From: Tetrastigma voinierianum
Lineage: Eukaryota; Streptophyta; Magnoliopsida; Vitales; Vitaceae
Direction: 5' to 3'
Assembly: GCA_016808115.1 (NCBI GenBank)
Contig: JAEQBH010000651.1
Coordinates: 1,054,001 to 1,118,000 of the forward strand
DNA: 64,000 bases
How positions within the stretch are numbered: the stretch's first letter is position 1; every line of letters starts with the position of its first letter. Positions 11,761 to 21,589 of the stretch are shown here, piece by piece. Position numbers and translations under genes: made by a program. The notes below the pieces were generated by a model. The model saw nothing but the letters and a program-made list of their open reading frames with translations. It searched no databases and was not told the DNA's origin.

Positions 11761-12470
11761 TCGGGGTTGTCCCAACCATGGAATCCATGTCCCGTAGGCG
11801 AAGTCCTACGATCCTGTCCCGAATGGACAACTTCAACCCATTCTCGAATCTCCTAACCTTGACCAAGTCTATGGCCACGTAATCATCAACAAATCAGGCT
11901 AACTCTGTGAACCTAGTCACATAATCCATCACAAAGCCATCGCCCTCGCTTCAAATTTAGGGAACTCCCGAGCCGTCGCAAATCTCCGAAAGTACTTACC
12001 CATGAATGTGGGCCTCCCAAATCCTGCCCATGTCATCGCCTCTAGGTCACTAGAGGTCCTCGCCCATTTCTACCATACTTGGCCTCACCCCTCTAGCTGG
12101 AACGCAGCTAGTCTAACTGGCCTCCGAGGTAATCTCCATAGCTTCTTTAACACTTTCGACCGCATGAACCAATGGTCGGCCACCACTCCGATCTTCTCCC
12201 CGTGGATGCCTGAGGATACTGCTGCCCTAAACCTCTAGAGGTTACTAGGATCCCCCCGACCACCCGCTGTTAGCATGTGCGATACACCGCAACACCTACA
12301 CCCTACAAAGGCCCGCGATCAAATGCCTAAGGGCCGGGGTCAAATGCCTAAGGGTGCCCGACCAGCGCCCCCTGCACGTCCCTCTACGCCCTCATCCTCT
12401 TACTATCCATCTACACAATCAACATGGCACGCTCACTCCCACCAAGATTCTAAGGCATAAACACCGCCCC
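11761..12470 (-). pseudogene. Gypsy gag remnant
   Basis: Minus-strand frames give 'MGKYFRRFATAREFPKFEAR' and 'DYVTRFTELA', matching the retrotransposon gag core (F-x-x-x-Y-F-P ... E-F-x-x-L ... Y-x-x-x-F-T-E-L-A), then 'VRRFENGLKLSIRDRIVGL'. The gag-to-protease spacing is short and no zinc knuckle is visible, so this spacer may be deleted. Antisense ORFs here are shadows. Confidence 0.7.
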
Positions 12471-14189
12471 GAGATACTCTTCATACACATAAATCAGTGT
12501 ATATGCATTGTCCTTGCATTTACAAGTACTGCAAGGCGATTAATTTTGCATTTAAAATATTGTTTTCAACAAAATTTTATTTTCAAAAATTTTATTTTTG
12601 AAAATTTTATTTTTCGAAAATTTTGTCTAATTTGATTTGATTTGATTTGATTTTTATTTAATTTAATACATATTTTTATTTTATTTTTTTTTCGAAATTT
12701 TTGTGATGAATAGTGTTCATGAACCGGTTCACTAACAATGTCCAAAATTTGACTAAGGAAAATACCGAGTCAAACCGGCCAAAATGTGTCGAGTGCACCG
12801 AGTGCACCCGGCCACCCGCGTGCCTCCGCCTCGTGCCGTCCGCGTGCTCGTGCGGCCGCCGCCACGCCAGCCCCACCACGCCCTCACAAGGCCACAATGG
12901 CGCCCCGGGTCAGCCAAGGCCCCGCCACAAGGCGCCTCGCACGCCCAATACGCCGCCCCGTCCGTTCGTCACATACTCGTTTAGCGCCTCTACATCAGTC
13001 AGAAACAATACATACATATCAGATGGTAATACAAAGATCGCCCATGTCTTGCCTAGTCACAATACAGTTTGTATTGCAATACAAACCTACTGCCCACTAA
13101 ACTGTATTGCAATACAGTTTCCTCCCAGGCCAGCCACCTCTATTGCAATACAATATCACCTCTCACAATACAATTTTAGCCTTCCAGCCTGCAATACAAT
13201 TTTGTATTGCAACTCAACCTAGACTATTCCTGCAATACAATTGGAACCTTGCAATACAAATTTTTTTTTTTCCACAATATTGTTTTATTTGTTCCGGCCA
13301 CTGGAAATACCCAAAAAAAAAAATTACATATACTAAATTTTTTTTTTCATTTTCCAATTCCACTTATTTCCAACTACTGGAAAATTTTTGAAAAATACAT
13401 GTTTGCATATATATATATTTTTTCATTTTCCATAACACCCAAATAAATTTCTAAAAATTTATTTTCTTCAGTTTTACACCATATAAAACCTTAGAAAATC
13501 ATTTTCTTCACCTCATGACCAAATAATTTTATAAAATTATTTTCTTTATTCTATTTTTTTTTTCCAGTTTTACACTAAAAAAAAATTTCTCCACCTTTCA
13601 TTCATTTTTTTTTTCTTCATTTCTCCCAACTACTGGAAGACACTAAAAAATATATACCTATATATTTTTTTTTCATTTAATTTTTGGACATTTTGTCCCA
13701 AAATCTCCTCAAACTTCTTGATCCAACACTAGACCTAGTGTTCTACCTCAAATTTATTAGAATTTGATTTACTATCTGAACAACTCAAATAAATTTATTA
13801 AAATTTATTTCTTTATTTCTTGTTCCAGCTTACATTAATCGAACTCCAAAATATTTTCTAACACACATATGTGCTAATCATGCACACAAACCATCATAAC
13901 ATATCACAAACCAAGTTATAAACATCATTAACATAACACACAACTCATGTTATACACGCAATCACACATCAAACACCATGCATGCAGTGTTCTATTCCCG
14001 TGATTTCCTAGGTAATCTCATACCTATACGCTAGATCGAACCACACCTAGTGGTGATGTTCTTACTCAACTATGGCCTAAGCCCAATTCCTCGACCCTAG
14101 GTTTCATATACCTATACCTACATCAAAACCACCCAGTGGTGATGGATACCTAGAACCCGAGCTCCTAGGTATTCGTATACCTAGCCTGA
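12471..14189 (-). other. Leader region between gag and 5' LTR
   Basis: About 1.7 kb without coding sequence, long for an untranslated leader. It holds AT-rich runs, a GC-rich patch (12,780-12,970), a cluster of TGTATTGCAATACA palindromes (see separate entry) and a 13,860-14,190 part that looks LTR-like. I found no primer binding site, so either the 5' LTR is longer than drawn or another insertion lies here. The 169-residue plus-strand ORF across 12,713-13,222 has no recognisable domain. Confidence 0.45.
13061..13258. repeat. Cluster of TGTATTGCAATACA palindromes
   Basis: Within 200 bp the half-words GCAATACA and TGTATTGC occur about ten times. Perfect palindromes sit at 13,070-13,083 and 13,099-13,120 (the second spans 22 bp), with more at 13,141-13,152 and an inverted pair at 13,191-13,210. 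Confidence 0.9.
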
Positions 14190-15246
14190 CACTAAGTCAG
14201 ACGCCCAAACCCGAAACCATCGACTACCCATCAACCTCACGGACACTCTGTGGAATGCTCAAGACCCGACATTTTTCACTTAAAATCTGCAAGTAGTCTC
14301 ATTTGTACGGGGAGCTCTACTCAAATACAATACCTGCATATCCTGTCCCAACAGTGCAATATAATCCAATATATCCAATCACATGAGTAATACGGCCACT
14401 TGAGCCCATAAACAATACTCAATATACATACCAACTATGAATCCAACTATATACCCAATAGTTACAAGAGTTCAAATGTTTTACTTTTATACAACATATA
14501 TTAAAATACTCAAATTTAATACATGTAAATATCACAAAGCCAAAGCCATTAATCCCGCTTTTCTTCTAATCTCAAATTTCTGTGACGAGCCATCCTCGCA
14601 CGCTCCCGTACCAGAAATAAAGGGGGTCCCAATGACTGGTGAGCTAATGCTCGCAGGGAGAATCGCTCTAAGTGGGCTACTTCACCACCTAAGTGTCGTG
14701 CAACCTTAATTTAAACACACATTCAAGCAAATGCATGATCCTACTTGAATGTCTACATGACTAACTCCGCATCCCTAGTCCTCACCGATTTCCATCACAC
14801 CCGCTAAGCTCGTATGGAAGTTATTATTTTGTTTGTTCGTGGACAACCTCCGATGTGTATATATATCAATCGCCGCTCCGACGACATATATTATTTGTTC
14901 GTGGACTACCCTCCGATGAATATCAATCGGGTCTCGACGATTGATATTTTAAATTTGGACTACCCTCCGATAATTAATGTTTTTAGACAACCTCCGAACC
15001 TTTTCTAGACTCATCTCATGCACTCACTCCTATAATCCTAGGTGTTCCAGTGCATATGGAATGCATGTATGCAGCCCAATATAGTCTAATCACATGCAAA
15101 TATATAAACATGAATATACTCGCATAATTCAAATCACACAATCATGTTATGTAATTATACAACTCATACATCAAAATTAGCTCACTTGGGCTAATGATCA
15201 AACACGAGCAATTCCATTTGAATCACTCGACCCAAACACATATTCA
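14190..15246 (-). mobile_element. 5' LTR of the chromovirus, start truncated
   Basis: It aligns with 6,493-7,530 (shared blocks include CAATAGTTACAAGAGTT, GGACTACCCTCCGATGAATA and CCATTTGAATCACTCGACCC). The alignment stops abruptly at 15,245 where LINE linker sequence begins, so the first 945 bp or so (promoter part) of this LTR are gone. Divergence between the two copies is obvious by eye, suggesting an old insertion. Confidence 0.75.
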
Positions 15247-16480
15247 TATTGGACCTTTGAACCACAAATAATTCTTCTTGATGGACAACCTCATCAAGGT
15301 CTCGTTGTAATCTTGTGTCTAGATTAAGTAAATTATTTGATCTGTGTTCCATTAGACATTTTTGGACTCCTGCTAGACGTGCCCAAAGTCTCCTCTCACT
15401 TGCAAAAATATTTCCAAATACCTCTTTATTCCATTGGGAGAGACTTGCTGCAGTACGTTTTGTATTTTCTATGAGTGATCCAGGTTGCCTGAACTTTGAA
15501 CATATGAAATGGGGTTGTAGGGTGCAAGCTTGAAAGATCCACCAGCAAAGGAACATGGTTAGAGAGGAGTTTGGGGAGCTGTCACTCTAGCATCTTCAAA
15601 CCTTAAACGCCACTCCAAATTGCAAACTGCTCTATCCAGGTAGGTGCCCTTGAATGTATGTGTGGTTGTTCCTCTACTCCATGTGTATTTAGGGCCAGTG
15701 AAACCAAGATCAATTAATTGCTGCAACGATATCCATTCTGTAAACCCTGATCATCTTCTAAAGTCTAGCCTCCTTTCATTAGAAAACCTCTTCAACTGAC
15801 AAAATGGAGTTAAAATCACCTACTGCAAGCCAAGGTAAAGAAAGGATATTCATGTGATTCCTATTCAGATCTTGCCATAGGAAATGGGGTTTGGAGTAGG
15901 GCTGCCATATACAATTGAGAGAAACCAAGATGAATGTCCATTAACTTTGACCTCCATATGAATGAATTGAGGGCGTGTCTTGCAAATTTCAACATTAAAA
16001 CCATTCCTCCATAAGACCTAAATACCACCACTAAAACCAAAGCTTGTACTTTGAACCTAATTATCAAACCCCATGTTCGTACAAATTTTATCCACCTGCC
16101 CCCACTGATGTTTATTTCCAATAACTCTTGGAGGTCAAGTATATGGAGATGTGTAAGATCTTTAACTGTTCAGCCAAACGCTTTTGAAGCCACTCCACAG
16201 CAATTCCAGACCATAATTTTCATAAGGATGGAAAGTACAAATGTGGTTGGAAGAACGTGGTTCAGTAATTCACATTTCACATGCATGCTGCATATCCTCA
16301 TCACCAACAAGCTGTCCCCCACTTCGTATCACCATCATTGCATTAGGTACGACATTGGTTCCCGAAGCTGCTATTAGACCTAGATCCTCCCCCATTTTTG
16401 TATCAAGTCCAGGTTGCGGTGGATCTTGAGGGTGTTCACCGAACATGAGATGGTGATCCTGCGAATGATTCACTACCATC
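15247..16480 (-). pseudogene. LINE ORF2: endonuclease and linker
   Basis: The minus strand from about 16,480 reads 'NHSQDHHLMFGEHPQDPPQP', then EN-domain motifs out of frame ('IIIWNCCGVASKAFG', equivalent to the usual WNCRGAGGK; 'MGFDNQV', 'SFGFSGGI', 'SSWFLSIVYGSPTPNP'). At 15,250-15,556 comes the linker 'WNKEVFGNIFASERRLWARL' and 'VVHQEELFVVQRSN', the usual segment before the RT. Family role: apurinic-like endonuclease that nicks the target. Frameshifts make it inactive. Confidence 0.85.
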
Positions 16481-16639
16481 CGAGTGATGTTGGGGGAGCT
16501 CTTCTTGTTGGAATTTTAAGATGAGAGAAATAAAATAGAAGTAGAAAAAACGCACAAACTCTCCTAACTAATAGGAACTATTGAGAGACGAAGTTTGAAT
16601 CAGTTTTCAACACTTCCCCTTGATTCAAAGTTGCAGAAA

Positions 16640-16968
16640 TTTTTTATTTTCATGTAGCACTTCTCATCATCTCATTGACACCTTCTCTTATCAACCTTCA
16701 TTTGGTGTTGGAGCACTTCTCTCTAAAAATCCTTCTTGGTGCATTTCTCACCAATTAATTCAGAAGATAGTTTGTTTGTCAAATCTTCTTCATACTTTTT
16801 CAGTTGCGTTAGTGTTGGATTTGATGGAAGAGCAGCAGGATCAACATCATTCTCAACAACCTTTCACAAACTCAGACCTTTTAAATAGACCTTCATTTTG
16901 ATAGTCCATATGTGATAATTTTATCATGTAAGAATAGGAATAGGAGAGGAAAAATTATTTGCTGCCAT
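16640..16968 (-). pseudogene. Copia gag N-terminal fragment
   Basis: From an ATG at 16,968 the minus strand reads 'MAANNFSSPIPIL', then 'NYHIWTIKMKVYLK' after a stop, and later 'DPAALPSNPTL'. This is the common start of plant copia gag (M-A-x-N-N-F-x-x-P-I-P-x-L ... NY-x-x-W-x-x-K-M). Everything after about 110 residues is missing. Confidence 0.8.
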
Positions 16969-16997
16969 TGGAATCACTCACATGCCCTCAAGACTTC

Positions 16998-17011
16998 AAT
17001 GCTTTGATACT
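16998..17011 (-). other. Decayed copia primer binding site
   Basis: The minus strand reads AGTATCAAAGCATT, which is the TGGTATCAGAGC site with G-to-A type changes. It should abut the 5' LTR at 17,988 but is separated from it by the inserted segment 17,012-17,980. Confidence 0.65.
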
Positions 17012-17980
17012 GATGATGCTTTTTTCAACCTAATCGGGCCGGGAGCGTGTAGGCTTGCTTCGGGCCGACCCGACGTTTCAGCCTCGGGATGCAAAAGGCC
17101 TGATTGCCCGGATGAGGTAGGATCGTCGCATTGTTGATCCTCAAGTAGGCTCTGACATACACCTCGCAAAACCAAGGAAAAGGTACCTGCAAAGGCCCGC
17201 CCAAACACCCGAGCTGCCCAAGCCGGCTTGAGAGAAAGAGAGACTCCGCTTAGAGGGCTAATGTTGCATATGAGTATGTGTCTAAGAGTGCGTAAGAATG
17301 CTGGCGTTGGTTTTTTGCGCATCTTCACCGATGTGCGGTCTCAGACATAGCATGTTCAAACCAAATGGATGGTGGTTGGGAGTCCTTCCATCGGATCGAT
17401 TTCTTATTTCCTTAAATTCATACTCCGATTTGGTACAGATATAGAAGGAGTCGTTTTGCTTCTGAGACAATCCTCTTTCTTTTATTTGTGGGGAGACCTT
17501 AACCGCGCATGATCTGCTATTATTTCCTCCTTCCTTATTGATAAGGTTCTCGTTGGATCGGCAAGATAATATAGCTGTTGTGGGTTTTCCTATTTTCCCA
17601 TTTAGCGATACTTTAATCCGAGCTCATAGGATATGAGGCTTCCATTCATTCAAATGTCTGACCGCCCTTCAGGCCTTCGATTCTGGGCTTCCAGACTGCA
17701 GGAGCCCGGGTATTGCATCATGCACTCACTCTCGGGCTTTTGGTCAAGCAAAGGCCCAAGCCTATTTTTTAAACCCTATCGCGGAGACATCAAGTACGTG
17801 CCGAGAGAGGCCACGCAGGGGGTGTATGAGGGAACTCATCGGAGCCCGGGCATTAGCAGGAAAAGTTTTAAGGCAAGGATACTACTGGCCAACCATACTC
17901 AAGGATGCGATCGATCTAGTCGGTGAAGAATGATATCCGCAGAACTCAATGATGTCCCACACGCCTGGCTTAACCCCATC
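17012..17980 (+). mobile_element. Inserted gypsy fragment with integrase zinc-binding end
   Basis: At 17,800-17,935 the plus strand encodes, with one frameshift, 'YVPREATQGV' and then a match to the H-H-C-C integrase N-terminus (usual form V-L-R-Q-G-Y-Y-W-P-T), followed near 17,940 by sequence fitting the C-Q-R-x-x-x-x-P-H-T-P block. This is typical of Tat/Ogre-type gypsy pol. GATACT occurs at both edges (17,006-17,011 and 17,981-17,986). No LTR ends were found; the left 600 bp (GC-rich at 17,030-17,220) is unassigned. Confidence 0.6.
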
Positions 17981-18292
17981 GATACTATGTTGGAATTTTA
18001 AGAAGAGAGAAATAAAATAGAAGTAGAAAAAATGTACAAACTCTCATATTATTTCCAAATATTAAAAGTGCCTATAAATAGACCTACAAGAGATAAATAA
18101 AAATTAAAGATAAAAACTAATTTGATCCACTTATTATCTCATTCATAACTAACTCTTCACATTTATCACATTAACTAAAAACTCTCAAACAAACGTGAAC
18201 TCTCCCACTCACAGTTAAATAAATAAATAAAATAAAGACTTTCTTAGTTAATAGGAACTATTGAGAGACGAATTTTGAATCAGTCTTCAACA

Positions 18293-19322
18293 CTTCGACC
18301 CTAAGACTACCACATGTTCTAGTTCAGCAGCCGCTTTTCTACTCTTCGAACTTCCTTCACCATCCTGCAAGATTCTCAGATCACGTTATTTTTTAGTTTG
18401 ATCATGACTGTGGGCATCCCGAAATTTCCCCCCTAAACTGAATGTTAGTTGCTACCCCAATCGTCACAGAAAACAAAGGCGAATAATTCTCAAAAGTTTG
18501 TATATTCGGCCGTTTTTCATTATTGGGCAGTTGTTGTTGTGAAGTATGAACATCCCTAGAGTTAATTGCAACCTCTCTTTCCATTGCTTCCTCTATTTCC
18601 ACAATTGGGTCCAACGAATCTTCTATTTCAAGGACATTAAACCTCACCAATTCGTTATTATGAAGATTCTTGCTAATAGGACTCCAACCATGTCCTTTGC
18701 CATGGTGCAAACCTTCATGTAGAGATACCTCTTGGTTTTTTTTAGATCTATGAGTCCTTCTTTATGCAAGCATCCATAGGCCATAAGGTTCCAGAAACTC
18801 CAGATTAGTAAGTCGGCCTGTCTTCCTTATGTTCTGCTCCTGGAAATCAGTTGTAGGCTTGGCGGCGTTATTCTGATATGGAATTTCCGGTTTGCGCTGC
18901 ATTTAAAGTGGTCTTTGGATCTCTTGCTCTTTTTAGGCTTCTAGAGGACTCCGATTCCGCTTAGTAAGGCGGTGTACCCTATGCTTCTGCCTAGCAGTTT
19001 AATAAGAAACGATTGTCTCCAAGGTTTCCTAGTGCATGCTTTCTCCTCCTTTGTGAGCGTAAGCATAGGGCACTTAATTTGGGTCTAGGACTTCATCTTG
19101 ATTTGCCTTGTCCTCATGGGTATGAGTTCTTCCTAGCAGTTTATCTTTGAAAGGCAAGGGAATCTGCTTCGCACTAGTCATAAATTCGCCATCCCCCATA
19201 AATCCATTTGCATAATTTTTAGAATGGACACGCTTGTTACTCCTCAGGAGAAGATTTTCTTCTTCTGTTGATCTCGCATGGGAGTTCTCCAGAGAACCTT
19301 CCTTGATAACCATTTCTTCCAT
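18293..19322 (-). pseudogene. LINE ORF1 remnant
   Basis: From the ATG at 19,322 ('MEEMVIKEGSLENS') the minus strand continues 'EEENLLLRSNKRVHSKNY' and 'PLPFKDKLLG', the acidic, basic and F-K-D-K-L-L-G signature at the start of plant L1 ORF1 (nucleic-acid-binding, DUF4283-type). A second open block (18,402-18,710) reads 'HGKGHGWSPISKNLHNNELVRFNVLEIED', like ORF1 C-terminal parts. The central domain is frameshifted. The C-terminal end passes into 16,505 once the LTR insertion is ignored. Confidence 0.7.
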
Positions 19323-19455
19323 TTTTAAGGCCTAATTTTTTAGTTACAATGTAGTAAATTGTCTATATTAGGACTCAAACCCAAGACACTTCCCTTCCCT
19401 ATGCCCAGCATTTTGAAACGTTGAGTGTTGTATCACATGAGCTAGACATGATGAC
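19323..19455 (-). repeat. tRNA-derived SINE holding the LINE in its tail
   Basis: The minus strand has box A TAGCTCATGTGATACAACA and box B GGTTTGAGTCCTAATATAG, then an AT-rich 3' part ending TTAGGCCTTAAAAA where the LINE begins; the rest of the A tail lies at 4,839-4,855. The SINE's own target duplication is recognisable on both sides of the nest: TTATAGTATTGATTATAT (19,456-19,473) and TTATAGTACGATTATAT (4,822-4,838). It is related to the SINE at 37,983-38,099. Confidence 0.75.
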
Positions 19456-19473
19456 TTATAGTATTGATTATAT

Positions 19474-19708
19474 AGATTTGATAATGGGTACAGTCGAAAA
19501 TCGTGGTGAAGGTTTCCTAAAGTATATAAATTATCAACTTAGAACAACTTATTTAGCTTTGGTGTTGTTTTTATTTATATTCAATAATGCTATTGGATTC
19601 AATAGCCAAAAACCCCCTCAATTATTCTTATTAATAATAAAACTCATACACGAGAAGCAAGGTTCCTCTCCGATGAAACTGATCAGTGACAACCAAACTC
19701 TTCAATCT
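19474..19708 (-). other. 3' flank of the GST pseudogene
   Basis: Sequence between the SINE and the GST stop codon, AT-rich with no ORF of note on the minus strand. It may be the former 3' untranslated region; an AATAAG on the minus strand near 19,630 is the only poly(A)-signal-like string. Confidence 0.35.
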
Positions 19709-20014
19709 TCATTTGGAAGCTGTCGATGATCCAAACTTAACTTTGAAAAGCTCAAGATGTTGCTTCTTTGGTGGCACGCATTCCTTGAAGACAACATTAA
19801 TGAGAAGCCTTTGAAACCATCCATGCAAAATAGGAAGCTTCTTTTCATTTAGGATCTCCATTCCCAGACCTTCTTGGGCAACAACAAACCATATTATGAT
19901 GTTGGCAGCTATATCTAATAATCCCAAACTTTCCCCTCCAAAGAACTTCTCTTTCAACTCACCTTCAAGATTGTTCATCTATTGTTGGATTTCGTCGATC
20001 ACTCCCTTCTGCTT
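19709..20014 (-). pseudogene. Tau-class glutathione S-transferase, C-terminal part
   Basis: The minus strand encodes 'NNLEGELKEKFFGGESLGLL', 'DIAANIIIWF', 'VLQ/QEGLGMEIL'-like and a closing 'PPKKQHLELFKVKFG', the C-terminal helical domain of plant tau GSTs (glutathione conjugation, cytosol; hydrophobic-substrate side). About 95 residues remain before the stop at 19,709. A TAG sits just before 'MNNLEGEL' (near 19,978), so it is dead even without the copia insertion that cuts it at 20,015. The continuation is at 30,574. Related to, but not assignable to, a named family member. Confidence 0.85.
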
Positions 20015-20824
20015 TGTTGGGAAAGACTACCAAATACAATTATTCTAAAAATGACATTTCCTTCTTTTTTTGCCAAAAATAGGTTCAACAACAATTAATC
20101 CAACAACAAAGCCAACCAAGCAACAATAAATCAACCATAATGAGACAAAAATAGGTTCAATAACAATTAATCCAACAACAAAGCCAACCAAGCAACAATA
20201 AATCAACCATAATGGGACAACAATTTTTACGTGGAAAACCCCAAATGAAAAAGGGGAAAAAACCATGGGACCCGTAGGTCACTTAAACTTCCACTATTTC
20301 AACAATCACAATAATGGGTTACATCAAGTTCTTCTCTAACAAGAAATTTAGAGGCTCATAACAAACATACATTAAGAATATCATTCTTGGAACACCGAAA
20401 CAACAAACATCATCCCAAAGATGGATAAATCAAGAGAAAAGAGAAGAAGAAAGGTCTCACAAAATGGTGGAATTTCACTCGGGCCAGGTATTGTGGGATA
20501 ACTTAACTAACACTGAGAGACACACAAGTGATTGAAAGCACCTTGCAAGTGAGTCATCATGTGTTAAATTCTTGGAGCCAAAAACCATGTTATTGCTTTT
20601 GGCCTTCCACCCTTGCAAAAATCAAAACCCTAACCCCTCTTTTCTTTTTCTCTTTCAAAACCCTCTTCCCTTATTTTTTTTTTCTTCTTTTGGTCATTGT
20701 TACCCGAATTCACCTGCAACTCTCATTTCTAAGGATTGCTTTTCTTTATTTTTATTTTTATTTTTATTGGGAACAGTCTGGATTAGCCCATTGGTCTAGC
20801 CCACATAAAGGGGAGAACCTAACA
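20015..20824 (-). mobile_element. 3' LTR of the copia element, 810 bp
   Basis: Clearly the same sequence as 29,865-30,573 but 101 bp longer, mostly because of a 72-bp tandem duplication at about 20,081-20,224. On the minus strand it starts TGTTAGGTTC right after the polypurine tract. Confidence 0.92.
20081..20224. repeat. 72-bp tandem duplication inside one LTR
   Basis: AGGTTCAACAACAATTAATC... at 20,081 is repeated at 20,153 with few differences. The 5' LTR has a single copy at about 29,930. An ORF with repeated peptide (about 20,045-20,266) is a by-product. Confidence 0.9.
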
Positions 20825-20838
20825 AATCTCCCCCTTCG
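20825..20838 (-). other. Copia polypurine tract
   Basis: The minus strand reads GAAGGGGGAGATT directly before the 3' LTR. Confidence 0.85.
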
Positions 20839-21049
20839 CCTAATGTCGTGGGCTCAACCAAGCATGCTCTCTACCTACAAGCTTCTAGCTTCTCCTTAGG
20901 CAAACAATTTGTTAACATGTCTGATCCATTCTCATTGGTATATATTTTCTCCAAATACAATTGCTTTGACTCAAATAAATACATCAGAATCCAGCGGATA
21001 TTCAATACTCATGTTTCCGACCAATGGAACGGTCAAAATTTTATGAGGT

Positions 21050-21560
21050 GAATGACACTGCTATCACTGTGAACAAATTGCTACTTCTTTGTTGCAACCC
21101 CAATGCTTCTAAGAATTTTCTCATCCACAAAGCTTCTTTACAACCCTCAGTAATAGAAATGTACTTAGCTTCCGTGGTGGATAATGGAACACATTTCTGC
21201 AACTTAGATTGCTAAGAGACAGCTCCCCCTGCAAAAGTCATCAAGAACCCTAAAATGGACTTCCTGGAATCAACATCACTTGCCATATCTGAATCTGTGT
21301 ATCCATCTAGCATAGGCTCACCATTGCCAAAACATAAGCACACCCTGAAATGCTCTAGCATCTACTACTACTTCCCGTTCTTCCCAGATTAGTAAGAATT
21401 TGGCCAATAACTCTAATTCCATGAGGCTATGTTCCGTCTAGTATGGACCATAACATAAATCAAACTACTAACAACATATGTAAAAGGAACTTTGCTCATC
21501 TCTTTCATATCTTTCTCACTTGTAGGACATTGCTTCAAGCTAAGCTTTAAGTGGCTTGCA
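21050..21560 (-). pseudogene. Copia RNase H domain
   Basis: Minus-strand pieces: 'QCPTSEKDMKEMSKVPF' (about 21,490-21,540), then 'LDGYTDSDMASDVDSRKSIL' and 'GFLMTFAGGAVS' (about 21,220-21,320), then 'KCVPLSTTEAKYISITEGCK' near 21,150-21,200. These are the standard copia RNase H blocks (D-A-D-W-A...; A-L-S-T-T-E-A-E-Y). RNase H removes the RNA strand of the hybrid. Frameshifts and stops lie between blocks. Confidence 0.9.
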
Positions 21561-21589
21561 AGTGGAGAAGAAACTGCCTTAGCCTTGCT

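Larger units (their letters stand above)
6493..15246 (-). mobile_element. Degraded Ty3/gypsy chromovirus inserted in the LINE
   Basis: Minus-strand order is 5' LTR (15,246 to about 14,190), leader, gag, protease, RT, RNase H, integrase with C-terminal extension, polypurine tract, 3' LTR (8,475-6,493). The two LTRs align over about 950-1,050 bp (compare 6,585-7,530 with 14,310-15,245). The 5' LTR lacks its first 945 bp or so and joins LINE sequence directly. The TGTAAGACCC terminus and the pol end 'NFGTKFLLRSGE' are typical of plant Tekay/Del-type chromoviruses. No frame is open for long. Confidence 0.85.
16506..18292 (-). mobile_element. Copia deletion derivative (TRIM-like) in the LINE
   Basis: Two TGTTG...CAACA LTRs: the 5' LTR (minus) is 17,988-18,292 (305 bp, TATA-like CTATTTATAGG) and the 3' LTR is 16,506-16,612 (107 bp). 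Both share GGAATTTTAAGA, AATAGAAGTAGAAAAAA and TAATAGGAACTATTGAGAGACGA. Flanks CTTCT (16,501-16,505) and CTTCG (18,293-18,297) are a near-perfect TSD. A polypurine tract (AAGGGGAAG, minus) touches the 3' LTR. Once the foreign 17,012-17,980 segment is set aside, the interior is only about 400 bp: a primer site, the start of gag, then a jump to the polypurine tract. It could only have moved with enzymes from elsewhere. Confidence 0.85.
4856..19322 (-). mobile_element. L1-type LINE, interrupted by two LTR elements
   Basis: Three minus-strand blocks occur in the order expected for one plant L1 LINE: ORF1 (19,322-18,293), ORF2 endonuclease (16,480-15,247) and ORF2 RT plus RNase H (6,492-4,868), ending in a 12-A tail (T run on plus, 4,856-4,867). 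Matching target duplications flank the whole: TTTTTAAGGCTAA at 4,841-4,853 and TTTTTAAGGCCTAA at 19,322-19,335. Two LTR elements sit in the gaps. About 3.9 kb of LINE remains; roughly the first 200 residues of the RT are missing at the chromovirus junction. ORF2 would supply nicking and target-primed reverse transcription; this copy is dead. Confidence 0.8.

Noticed and set aside
12713..13222. 169-residue plus-strand ORF
   Set aside because: It covers the leader and the palindrome cluster of a minus-strand element, has no domain, and its length is helped by GC-rich and repeated sequence.
20045..20266. Repeated hydrophobic ORF
   Set aside because: Produced by the 72-bp duplication in the copia LTR; not a gene.
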